DNA of 64,000 nucleotides from Planococcus chinensis (lineage in GTDB: Bacteria > Bacillota > Bacilli > Bacillales_A > Planococcaceae), in NCBI RefSeq assembly GCF_020071995.1, contig NZ_JABWTK010000006.1:248001-312000 (forward strand), in the 5' to 3' direction. This document shows, piece after piece, positions 1 to 7,561 of the stretch. The position numbers and the translations under genes are program-made. Each line of letters opens with the position of its first letter. Within the stretch, counting starts at the first letter, position 1. The notes beneath the pieces were generated by a model that saw nothing but the letters and a program-made list of their open reading frames with translations, had not been told where the DNA came from and searched no databases.

Positions 1-209
1 GTATAATTGAAGTCACGGAGGCGTTCATCTCCATCGATTCTGTGACTGTGGATGATGCCAAAATGCGCAGCCACGCCCAGGAAATCGGAAATGCCATCAA
101 GCATTTCACGTTAAAGCAGCAATCGGTCCAAAAAGCGGCATACTTTAAATACATGATTCCCGTTCCGGTTCCGATTGAAGTCCCTCCACAAGTGAAAATC
201 AAAATGTAA
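1..209 (+). CDS. C-terminal fragment of an unknown protein
   Basis: The window opens inside a reading frame that runs from base 3 without a stop to TAA at 207-209, giving about 68 residues. The fragment ends in a proline- and valine-rich tail (IPVPVPIEVPPQVKIKM). I do not recognise the family. A hairpin terminator follows 11 bases after the stop, which supports this being the true 3' end of a plus-strand gene. The start lies outside the window, so nothing can be said about its full length or function. Confidence 0.6.
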   Translation, partial: IIEVTEAFISIDSVTVDDAKMRSHAQEIGNAIKHFTLKQQSVQKAAYFKYMIPVPVPIEVPPQVKIKM

Positions 210-220
210 ACTTCAACCTA

Positions 221-255
221 AAAAGAAGCCCTCTTTATTGAAGAGGGCTTCTTTT
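221..255. terminator. Bidirectional hairpin terminator
   Basis: A perfect stem (AAAAGAAGCCCTCTT pairing with AAGAGGGCTTCTTTT) around a short loop has an A tract on the left and a T tract on the right. It can therefore end both the rightward gene that stops at 209 and the leftward gene that stops at 279. Confidence 0.9.
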
Positions 256-278
256 TCGAGTGTCTAATCAATCGGCAA

Positions 279-905
279 TTATTGATCGAGCGTATTGCCT
301 TCGGCGGGAATGGGGTTGTTTTTAAGAAGCCCTGCCAAATGAAAGGTGTTGTAAGCCAAACGTTCAATCGCTGTTTTGGTAAAGTCATTGTCACGTCCCG
401 CTTCGTTGTAAGACGGACCCGGCCCTGCTTCCCCTACCCAATACGCATCCACATTCGGCGGAATCAAAAAACCGATATGGGACAGCCCGTAAAGGAGGGA
501 AGCCGATGCGTGCTTGGCGCCATCTTCGTTGCCGGTCACCAGCGCTCCTCCGACTTTATTATAAAAAATAGCTTGTCCTTTATCATTGGTTACACTGCTG
601 CTGCCGTATAGCCGTTCAATGGCGAGCGTGGCCAGTGAACTTTTCTCCCCGAGCCAAAGCGGTGTTCCAATAATCAGAATGTCCGCCGCTTTCACTTTTT
701 CCAATATTTCCGGCCATTGGTCCCCGTCGCCCATATCTTCCTGTACGCCTAAAGCGACGCGGTAATCCGCCAATCGTATAATCTCTGATTCCACGCCTAA
801 TTGATTGTAGTGGGTCTGCACGTCTTTCATGATGCCTTCTGTATTGGAAACTTCATCAGAACTTTTAAGCGAACAATTTAGAAATACTGCTTTCAATGCC
901 TGCAT
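279..905 (-). CDS. Flavodoxin-family NAD(P)H-dependent oxidoreductase
   Basis: 208 residues with a flavodoxin-like fold pattern. A beta strand leads into a phosphate-binding loop near residues 11-25 (LNCSLKSS...NTEG), and ADILIIGTPLWLGEKSS near residues 74-90 is the typical FMN-contact loop of the NADPH-dependent FMN reductase/flavodoxin_2 group. It is probably a cytoplasmic FMN protein that reduces quinones or other small acceptors; the substrate cannot be told from sequence. The ATG at 905 has a GGAAGGGA ribosome site. The gene is transcribed alone, between its own terminator at 221-255 and the two-component operon's terminator at 1052-1079. The family call is firm; the reaction is inference. 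Confidence 0.85.
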   Translation of the reverse strand: MQALKAVFLNCSLKSSDEVSNTEGIMKDVQTHYNQLGVESEIIRLADYRVALGVQEDMGDGDQWPEILEKVKAADILIIGTPLWLGEKSSLATLAIERLYGSSSVTNDKGQAIFYNKVGGALVTGNEDGAKHASASLLYGLSHIGFLIPPNVDAYWVGEAGPGPSYNEAGRDNDFTKTAIERLAYNTFHLAGLLKNNPIPAEGNTLDQ

Positions 906-1051
906 ATTCTCATTTCCCTTCCATAGTTATTTATCCGTCAGTTATAGTTGTTCCCCAAAGGCTTTTTACTAAACTCTGAAATCAATTACGACCAGCAGTT
1001 GAATAAATACGATTCTGCAGCCGAAATACCCATCCTCTGAACCGTATCCAC

Positions 1052-1079
1052 AAAAAAAAGCCAGCTTCTGCAAGCCGGC
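1052..1079 (-). terminator. Terminator of the two-component operon
   Basis: On the minus strand, GCCGGCTT pairs with AAGCTGGC (one G-U pair) and is followed by eight T residues, 30 bases after the histidine kinase stop. Confidence 0.85.
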
Positions 1080-1109
1080 ATCCGTTCTTCAATTTAACTC
1101 TCAAATTTT

Positions 1110-2528
1110 TCAAATCACCGTCTGCTTCACTGAAGCTTCCGCTGCCCTTCCCAGCTGCGCTGTTTCCGCTTCAAAAGGAATCGCCACGCTGAATACCGAG
1201 CCGCGGTCAGGCGTGCTTTCTACTTTAATCGCTCCGCCGTGCGTTTCGGCAATCGATTGCGCAATCGACAAACCCAGGCCGTAGCCGCCTTCTTTGCGGG
1301 AACGGGTTTTATCAGCGCGATAAAAACGCTCGAAAATCTTTTTTTGATCTTCAGGCGAAATGCCGATGCCGGTATCGGATACAGAGAAAATGAAATCATC
1401 GTGTTTCTTGTGGTTCTGTTTTTTTAACTTGATTTCCACATGGCCGCCTGTTGGCGTATATTTGATGGCGTTGTCCGTCAATATATACATCAGCTGAATC
1501 AGTTTGTCCCGGTCGCCGATCACTTCAATTGGAACGTGGGCATCGAGTTTCAAGCTGAGCCCTTTTGTTCGAATGGCGTTCGTAAAGGATTCGACCATCT
1601 GCTCAGCCGCCGGCCGGATGTCAAACTGTTCCTTGCGAAGCTTCATAGCCCCTTGTTCAGAATCGGATTTCGCGAGCACCAGCAGTTCCGTAATCAGCCC
1701 GGACATCCGTTTCACTTCGTGTTTGAGCGTGCCGAGCATTTTTTCACGGAATGGGTTGGATTTGTCGCTTTCCATTCCCAATGCTTCCGTCGCTGACAAA
1801 ATGACGCTAAGCGGCGTCCGGAGCTCATGCGATGCATTGGAAACGAATTCCCTCTGCAAATTATAAGCGATTTCAACCGGTTGGAGTGCGCGTTTCGACA
1901 TCCAACGGCTCACCAGTACCCCGATTGCCGAAAACAAAAGGGTCATTCCGGCAAAAATGGCAATGGTCCATTTGATGACACTGCTGTAAAAAGTATTGTC
2001 GACCGCCAAATACAGCATGGCAATCCGTTCTCCACCGTGCATGACGGGCCGAGCCAGCACCATCAAGTCCACTTCCGTTTTTGTGAAGCCTTCGAACAGC
2101 GGATCGTTTTCAGGTATATCGATTTCAACTTTCTTGACTTCAATTCCATCTGTTTCCCAACCTTCTACCACGTCCATATACAGTTCCCGCAATTCCTCGT
2201 AATTGTCATTGTTGATGATTAATTCGTCTTCATTGCTGGTTACGTAGTAAAATACCTGGTTGCCGGATAAATCCCGGCGCTCCTGTTCTCTCCATGCCCC
2301 ACCGCTGCCGTCAAGTGCGCGTTCCGCCATGCCGACTTCCCGGTCGGACAGTAAACGAAGCGTCTGTTCCTGGTCATTGTTGACGACAATGTAAAAAACG
2401 AACAACGCCAATGCGACAAAAACGGACAAGAACAAGGCCAGGATGGTGCTGTAAAAAAGCGTCAGGCGATTCCGGGTTTGTGCAAACACATCTTTTTCAT
2501 CTTTTTTGAAAAAGTCAGCCCTTTTCAA
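1110..2528 (-). CDS. Membrane sensor histidine kinase
   Basis: 472 residues. Two membrane segments (about residues 22-50 and 187-207) bracket an extracytoplasmic sensor region of about 135 residues. The HisKA dimerisation domain follows with FVSNASHELRTPL, in which His234 is the predicted phosphorylation site. The HATPase_c domain has an N box (DNAIKY, near 352), a G1 box (DTGIGI, near 385) and a G2 box (GYGLGLSI, near 415). Translation appears to start at TTG 2528, since GGAGTGGGG lies at good spacing inside the end of the response-regulator gene and the two frames overlap by 14 bases. This indicates translational coupling. The kinase should phosphorylate the adjacent OmpR-type regulator. 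The signal is unknown; the sensor region has no motif I recognise. Confidence 0.93.
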   Translation of the reverse strand: MKRADFFKKDEKDVFAQTRNRLTLFYSTILALFLSVFVALALFVFYIVVNNDQEQTLRLLSDREVGMAERALDGSGGAWREQERRDLSGNQVFYYVTSNEDELIINNDNYEELRELYMDVVEGWETDGIEVKKVEIDIPENDPLFEGFTKTEVDLMVLARPVMHGGERIAMLYLAVDNTFYSSVIKWTIAIFAGMTLLFSAIGVLVSRWMSKRALQPVEIAYNLQREFVSNASHELRTPLSVILSATEALGMESDKSNPFREKMLGTLKHEVKRMSGLITELLVLAKSDSEQGAMKLRKEQFDIRPAAEQMVESFTNAIRTKGLSLKLDAHVPIEVIGDRDKLIQLMYILTDNAIKYTPTGGHVEIKLKKQNHKKHDDFIFSVSDTGIGISPEDQKKIFERFYRADKTRSRKEGGYGLGLSIAQSIAETHGGAIKVESTPDRGSVFSVAIPFEAETAQLGRAAEASVKQTVI

Positions 2529-3192
2529 CTTTATACCCCACTCCTCTGACAGTCTCGATCATGCTGCTGCTTTCATCGTGGTCGATTTTCTTGCGCAGCA
2601 GCTTCACCGTCGCATCGATCGTTTTCATCGAAACATCTGTATCAAAACCCCAAATCCGGTCAAAAATCAACTCCCGGGTCAGCACGGTTCCCCGGTTTTG
2701 GATCAACATGTCCAACAACTGAAACTCGCGCGGCGTCAAATTGATTTTTCGGTCGCCGCGGCTTACCGAATGGGCGGTGCGGTTAATGTTCAAGCCTTTG
2801 ACTTCCATGACTTCCTCTTGAATCGGTGAATACGTGCGCCGCGCCAGTGCCCGGAGGCGCGCCCATAATTCTTCGATTTCAAACGGCTTTGCCAAATAAT
2901 CATCTGCACCCGCATCAAGCCCTTCCACCCGGTCCATGAGTGCATCTTTTGCCGTAAGCATCAACACCGCTCCGCCGTAGCCGCTTTCCCGAAGTTTTTT
3001 GCAGATGTAAATGCCGTCTCCGCCAGGCATCATCCAATCCAAAATGACAACATCGTAAAATGACGCGGCTGCATAGTCATAAGCATCTTCCCCCTCAGTC
3101 ACCCAATCGACGGTTTTCGCTCCTTTTTTCTTCAATAAATGCACTACCAATTCACCAAGCATCTCATCATCTTCTGCCAATAAAATCTTCAC
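2515..3192 (-). CDS. OmpR/PhoB-family response regulator
   Basis: 225 residues from the chosen start. The receiver domain has the acidic pair (AEDDEM), the phospho-acceptor Asp52 in VVILDWMMPGGDG, and a KPF lysine. A winged-helix Trans_reg_C domain follows (LTPREFQLLDMLIQN... and a terminal RGVGYKVEK). I chose GTG at 3192 because GGGGAGG sits nine bases upstream; an upstream ATG at 3246 would add an unlikely 18-residue leader. The gene overlaps the kinase gene downstream by 14 bases. Two perfect 11-bp direct repeats at 4697-4718, in front of the next operon, have the geometry bound by this class and are a candidate target. Confidence 0.93.
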   Translation of the reverse strand: MKILLAEDDEMLGELVVHLLKKKGAKTVDWVTEGEDAYDYAAASFYDVVILDWMMPGGDGIYICKKLRESGYGGAVLMLTAKDALMDRVEGLDAGADDYLAKPFEIEELWARLRALARRTYSPIQEEVMEVKGLNINRTAHSVSRGDRKINLTPREFQLLDMLIQNRGTVLTRELIFDRIWGFDTDVSMKTIDATVKLLRKKIDHDESSSMIETVRGVGYKVEKG

Positions 3193-3379
3193 AGTGAACA
3201 CCCTCCCCGGCGGCCCCATCTCTTTTAATTCCAGTATTCCACACAAAGGTTAAGAAGAGATTAAAATTATTCGCTTAATTTGCTTTTCTTGCGAAATTTA
3301 AAAGAAGCTGAAGCCGAATAAATTACGGCACAGCTTTTAGGAATCCCGTCTAGAAGTTTATTGGCAAATGCTTAACGGC

Positions 3380-4639
3380 CTATTGTACTCCGGAGGGCAT
3401 GCAAGGGTTTCCAGGCATCGAAGCAATAAGCTCTTTTCCTTCAACCGAAACGACCCGAAGCAAGCGGTTGATCTGTTGGATAGTAAGATCCAATTGATCG
3501 GAGACGATGTTAAATCTTCCGAGCATTTGGCCATAATTGCCGGTGGCTTGCACCACATCGCCCGGTTCTTTCAATTGGACAAATGACAGCACTTCCGGCA
3601 TTTGGAGGATTGCCTCAAGCCCCTGAATGGAAAGAATCTTCCCGGGGTGCAGCAACACGGCCAGATTGCATGCCGGGCTTCTTGTATAACCATTATCAAA
3701 CTCCACTATCGAATCGGCATTGATCGTTCCCCCAGTCGCAAAATCCAGCATTTCTTCCAGCAAGTTGATGCCGGTCTGCTTTTCGATGATTTGGTAATGC
3801 TGCTCGCCGCTTAAGCGGAAGCCCATTTCATAAAGATAGAAATCGCCATCTTCAACCAGTGATTGAATGAACAACAAGCCGTTTTCAATGCCCATGCCGC
3901 GGATCATATTGCGCACTTTTGCGTCCAGTACGTTTACATACCGGTCCAAGTGTTCGGAAGGAAAAACGGTCGCAGTCGGCAGTGGCGGATGATTTTCTGA
4001 CATTTTTTGCACATAGCGGTCGGTCATTGCCGTTAGTACGACGGTTCCTTCCGCAATCGTGTAATACATTTCTACGCCATGTGAATTATCGATAAAGCGT
4101 TCAATGATGGCGATCCCGCTTTTGGAACGTCCGACTGCTTTTGCATAGGCTTTTTCAAGTTGTTCTTCACTGTGGCAGACGGTAATTCCCTGGCTCGCAT
4201 AACTGTCGACCGGCTTGACGATCACCGGGTACGAAAGATTTTTGGATGTATTCCCCTGAAAGTCACTGATGCTGTATTCTTCGATGACCGGAATCCCGAA
4301 ATCTCTGCAATAAGCTTTAAACCGGTCCTTGTTCGAACAGATTTCCAGCTGTTGTTTTGTCGCATAAAACGGCAAGCCGAGCCGCTCACAAAGCGCTTGC
4401 GCCTGCCAGGTATTGAAATCATCAAAGGCATTGAAAACGCCTGAAATTCCTTCTTCTCTTGCCAATTCAGCCAAGCGCTCCGTTTCATCCGTACTGATCG
4501 TAAAAGATTTGTCTGCATACATTTTCGCCGGCGAATCGGGGTCCCGGTCCGCAACGATTGTATACATGCCCATCTGTTTTGCCGTTTGCACCACATCGAT
4601 TAAATGCGTATATCCACCGAGTATCAATATCTTTTTCAT
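3380..4639 (-). CDS. ATP-grasp ligase-type protein
   Basis: 419 residues from ATG 4639, which has AAAGAGGCGGATAGG upstream; an ATG eight codons earlier is less well placed. The N terminus is a Rossmann-like pre-ATP-grasp domain (MKKILILGGYTHLIDVV), followed by an ATP-grasp core with SYPVIVKPVDSYASQGI near 145-165, IAIIERFI and FYLYEMGFRLSGEQHYQI. The last supplies the metal- and ATP-binding Glu and Arg residues. Proteins of this group join a carboxylate to an amine through an acyl phosphate, as in PurK, CarB and D-Ala-ligase relatives. The substrate is unknown. It is a single-gene unit with a possible two-component-regulated promoter (direct repeats at 4697-4718), next to the kinase/regulator pair, so a role in the same response is plausible. 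Confidence 0.85.
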   Translation of the reverse strand: MKKILILGGYTHLIDVVQTAKQMGMYTIVADRDPDSPAKMYADKSFTISTDETERLAELAREEGISGVFNAFDDFNTWQAQALCERLGLPFYATKQQLEICSNKDRFKAYCRDFGIPVIEEYSISDFQGNTSKNLSYPVIVKPVDSYASQGITVCHSEEQLEKAYAKAVGRSKSGIAIIERFIDNSHGVEMYYTIAEGTVVLTAMTDRYVQKMSENHPPLPTATVFPSEHLDRYVNVLDAKVRNMIRGMGIENGLLFIQSLVEDGDFYLYEMGFRLSGEQHYQIIEKQTGINLLEEMLDFATGGTINADSIVEFDNGYTRSPACNLAVLLHPGKILSIQGLEAILQMPEVLSFVQLKEPGDVVQATGNYGQMLGRFNIVSDQLDLTIQQINRLLRVVSVEGKELIASMPGNPCMPSGVQ

Positions 4640-4696
4640 CCTATCCGCCTCTTTCCCAATCAAATCGCCTTTTCCTGCTTTTACTTTAACCGGCTA

Positions 4697-4718
4697 AAGT
4701 GAAAGTTAAGTGAAAGTT
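4697..4718. promoter_or_regulatory. Tandem 11-bp direct repeats, candidate response-regulator site
   Basis: AAGTGAAAGTT occurs twice back to back without a mismatch (4697-4707 and 4708-4718), 58 bases upstream of the ATP-grasp start. One helical turn between repeats is the usual layout for OmpR/PhoB-type dimers, and the only OmpR-type regulator in the window is 1.5 kb away. The link is inference. Confidence 0.5.
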
Positions 4719-4738
4719 CAATCCGCTACAAACAATAA

Positions 4739-4772
4739 AAAAAGTTTTCTTCAATAAAGAAGAAAACTTTTT
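4739..4772. terminator. Terminator downstream of fabH
   Basis: AAAAAGTTTTCT pairs with AGAAAACTTTTT around a ten-base loop. On the minus strand it lies 33 bases beyond the fabH stop and ends in a T run, so it should separate fabH from the ATP-grasp gene. Confidence 0.8.
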
Positions 4773-4805
4773 AGTCCATATTTAGTTCCATTGGCTGCAG
4801 CCAAA

Positions 4806-5789
4806 TTAGATTGACCAATCCACCAGCATGCCGGCATGGGTCAACCCGCCGCCGAATCCGTAAAGAAGCAGCCGGTCTCCCGCTTTGATTTTTCCTTCCA
4901 GCACGCCTTGGGACAGCGACAGCGGAATCGATGCAGCAGACGTGTTGCCGTAGTATTCCAAACTGTAAATGGTCCGCTCAAGCGGCAGCCCGTTTCGGCT
5001 GCAAATGGACTCAATGATGCGCAGGTTGGCGCTGTGCGGCACAAACCAGTCCACTTGATCGTTGTCGTATCCCGCTTTTTCCATTAATGCCTTCATGCCT
5101 TTTGGTACAGTATTGACCGCCCATTTGTACACTTCACGGCCATTTTGCGTCACAAATCCATTGACCGCCAGCTCGTTTCCAAACATCCGGTCCGACAGAT
5201 CCGTGCAATATAAATTGTTTGCCAGAGCCCCGTCCGTTTCCATATGGGAAGCAATGAAGCTGGGTTTCTCCTCATCGTATTCGACCAGTACGGCTCCGCC
5301 GCCGTCGCCGAACAAAATGCAGGTCGAACGGTCGCGGTAATCCAAAATCTTTGAAAAGGTTTCCGCACCGATCACCAGAATCTTCCGGTTCAAGCCGGAC
5401 GTAATCAAGCCGTTCGCCATATGCAAGCCGTATGCGAAACCTGAACAGGCCGCATTCAAATCAATCGCACCAGTATTTTGGATGCCAAGCTTCGCTTGCA
5501 CGAGTGCAGAGACGCTCGGTGTTTTGAAGTCCGGTGTCATCGTGCAGACGATGATCATGTCGACGTCATCCACGGACTTTCCATAGCGCTCTTGAAGATT
5601 TTCAACGGCTTTAATGCTGATATCGCTAGTATATTCTGTATCCGCTGCAATGCGTCGTTCTTTTATGCCAGTCCGTTGGACAATCCATTCGTCATTGGTT
5701 TCCACTAACGCTTCCAAATCGTGATTCGTCAGCCGTTTTTCCGGTACATAGGAACCGATGGCTGTAATTCTCGCTTTTGATGTATTCAT
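4806..5789 (-). CDS. fabH: Beta-ketoacyl-ACP synthase III
   Basis: 327 residues, the usual length for FabH. It starts fatty-acid synthesis by condensing an acyl-CoA primer with malonyl-ACP. The catalytic triad is visible: Cys115 in DLNAACSGFAYG, His252 in FVPHSANLRI, and Asn282 in YYGNTSAAS. The N-terminal TNDEWIVQRTGIKERR block and the C-terminal GFGGGLTHAG are family signatures. ATG 5789 has AAAGGGGCG upstream. No fabF follows, so this resembles the stand-alone second FabH (YhfB type) of Bacillales rather than the fabHA-fabF operon; that paralogue assignment is inference. The promoter region carries a FapR-type operator at 5835-5853, so repression relieved by malonyl-CoA is expected. Confidence 0.95.
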   Translation of the reverse strand: MNTSKARITAIGSYVPEKRLTNHDLEALVETNDEWIVQRTGIKERRIAADTEYTSDISIKAVENLQERYGKSVDDVDMIIVCTMTPDFKTPSVSALVQAKLGIQNTGAIDLNAACSGFAYGLHMANGLITSGLNRKILVIGAETFSKILDYRDRSTCILFGDGGGAVLVEYDEEKPSFIASHMETDGALANNLYCTDLSDRMFGNELAVNGFVTQNGREVYKWAVNTVPKGMKALMEKAGYDNDQVDWFVPHSANLRIIESICSRNGLPLERTIYSLEYYGNTSAASIPLSLSQGVLEGKIKAGDRLLLYGFGGGLTHAGMLVDWSI

Positions 5790-5834
5790 GAAGTTCGCCC
5801 CTTTGCTGGTACTCGCTTCATTTTAACATCAACT

Positions 5835-5853
5835 ATTAGTATTAGGTACTAAT
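5835..5853 (-). promoter_or_regulatory. FapR-type operator in front of fabH
   Basis: Read on the minus strand this is ATTAGTACCTAATACTAAT, an inverted repeat with 7-bp arms ATTAGTA/TACTAAT. It agrees closely with the Bacillales FapR box as I remember it (TTAGTACCnnnTACTAA). It lies 46 bases upstream of the fabH ATG. An AT-rich stretch just upstream holds TTGTTT and TATACA 16 bases apart as a possible promoter. Confidence 0.8.
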
Positions 5854-5991
5854 TTGTATAGTTAATTTTATTATACAAACAATAATAATATTGTTTTTTC
5901 ATTGAAAAGCTGATTATAAGGGTTTTCACCGCAAAAAACGACCTGGAATGATCGATTCCCAAGCAGTTTTTTGCTTTCTGCAGTTCTCCGT

Positions 5992-7554
5992 TTAAAACCC
6001 GGTCGGCCAGTTTGCCAGGCGGCGTTCGCTTTTGCCGCCGTTGGCCGCACAGGAAAATTCCAGCGTTCGGCATATAAACTTGCGGGTATCACGCGGATCA
6101 ATAACGTCGTCCAGCAAATGCTTGCCGGCCGCTTTATAAGGCGAACTGTCAAAAGCCCAGCCTTCCAGCAAAGCTTGCCGTTCTTTCTGCGGGTCTTCCG
6201 CCTGCTGCAGCTGGCGGCCATATACTACATTCACGCCGACTTCCGGCCCGGTGAAGTTGATTTCTGCGGTCGGCCAGGCAACAACAAAGTCCGCTCCCAT
6301 TCCCGGCCCGCACATATTGCCATAAGCCGCGCCGATGCTTTTGCGGATTACGACCGATATTTTTGGGACCGTCGACTGGGCAAGTGCCTGGTTCCACACC
6401 ATGATTTTGGTCGGCATTTTTTCTTTTTCCGCTTCCATTGAAACCCGGAAACCCGGCGTGTCGTGCATGAAAATAAGCGGAATGTGGAAAGAGTCGCATA
6501 AACAAATAAAGTCGGTTGCTTTTTCGCATTCTTTCGGCCCTGCTGCACCGGCATATTTTTTCGGCTGGTTGGCGATAATCCCGACGGCGCGTCCCCCCAT
6601 ATGTGCGAATGCAGCCAGCAGCGCTTCGCCGTAGGCGGCTTTGTACTCGAAATATTCCCCGTCGTCGACAATTTCGGCAAGAATTCGATGCATATCATAG
6701 ACTTGGTTGCGCCGATCCGGCAGGATATCGAGCACATTTTTCAACAATCGCTCCGGACTGTCGCTTGTTTCTTTAATTGGCGGCAATTCATGCGCATTTT
6801 GCGGCATAAAACGGAAAAAGGCTTTCATTTGTTCGATGCATTCTTGTTCGGTGTTGCCGAAAGCATCCGCTTGACCAGTATTTTTGGCATGGACGGTCCA
6901 GCCCCCGAGTTCTTCCGGTGAAATCTTTTGCCCGGTTGCCATTTCCAAAATGCGCGGCCCGGCAACGGCCATCGTACTGCCTTTCACTTGCGTCACAAAG
7001 TCAGAAGACACTGCAGTCCAAGTCGGGCCGCCATAGCTGTCGCCCAGGATAGCCGTAATTTGCGGAATTCCGCGCCGGTTTAACAGCATTTCTGGCGGAA
7101 ACAATTTGTCGCTGATGCCGTCAGAGCCCATTCCGTCCGGCATCCGCAATCCTCCGCCTTCGTTCAAATTGAACATGGGCAATCCGCGCTTTTGTGCGTA
7201 ATGGTGAAGGTCTTTCGACTTTTTCAGATGCACCGCCCCTTCAGTCCCGGCAAAAACGGTCTTATCACCCGCCTGAACGACTACTGGCCGGCCTTCCACT
7301 TTTGCAAGTCCCCCGATCAACCCATCGCCGTTTCCGAAAGAACCTCCCCCTGAGAGGCCAGAACCGTTTAAAGCACCCAGTTCGAGGAAAGTTCCTTCAT
7401 CCACCAGCAGTTCAATGCGCTCACGTGCCGAAAGTTTTCCTTCTTCCTGAAGGCGCCGAAGTTTTTCACTGCCGCCGCCTTGTTCTGCGATTTTCCTGCG
7501 CTGTTCAAAGTCTTCCATAAGCCGTGCATTTTCGCCCATTACTTGTTTATCCAT
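5992..7554 (-). CDS. Acyl-CoA carboxylase, carboxyltransferase (beta) subunit
   Basis: 520 residues of the PccB/MccB-type carboxyltransferase family, which moves the carboxyl group from carboxybiotin to an acyl-CoA. The N-terminal half shows KLSARERIELLVDEGTF and VVVQAGDKTVFAGTEGAVH. The C-terminal half shows GAAGPKECEKATDFICLCD, IFMHDTPGFRVS and GAAYGNMCGPGMGADFVVAWP, which builds the second crotonase-like oxyanion hole. ATG 7554 has AAGGATG nearby. It begins 7 bases after the acyl-CoA synthetase stop, so the two are one operon. No biotin carboxylase or biotin carrier gene is next to it; it must borrow them from elsewhere or act differently. Acyl chain preference cannot be read from sequence. 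Confidence 0.88.
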   Translation of the reverse strand: MDKQVMGENARLMEDFEQRRKIAEQGGGSEKLRRLQEEGKLSARERIELLVDEGTFLELGALNGSGLSGGGSFGNGDGLIGGLAKVEGRPVVVQAGDKTVFAGTEGAVHLKKSKDLHHYAQKRGLPMFNLNEGGGLRMPDGMGSDGISDKLFPPEMLLNRRGIPQITAILGDSYGGPTWTAVSSDFVTQVKGSTMAVAGPRILEMATGQKISPEELGGWTVHAKNTGQADAFGNTEQECIEQMKAFFRFMPQNAHELPPIKETSDSPERLLKNVLDILPDRRNQVYDMHRILAEIVDDGEYFEYKAAYGEALLAAFAHMGGRAVGIIANQPKKYAGAAGPKECEKATDFICLCDSFHIPLIFMHDTPGFRVSMEAEKEKMPTKIMVWNQALAQSTVPKISVVIRKSIGAAYGNMCGPGMGADFVVAWPTAEINFTGPEVGVNVVYGRQLQQAEDPQKERQALLEGWAFDSSPYKAAGKHLLDDVIDPRDTRKFICRTLEFSCAANGGKSERRLANWPTGF

Positions 7555-7561
7555 GACAGCG

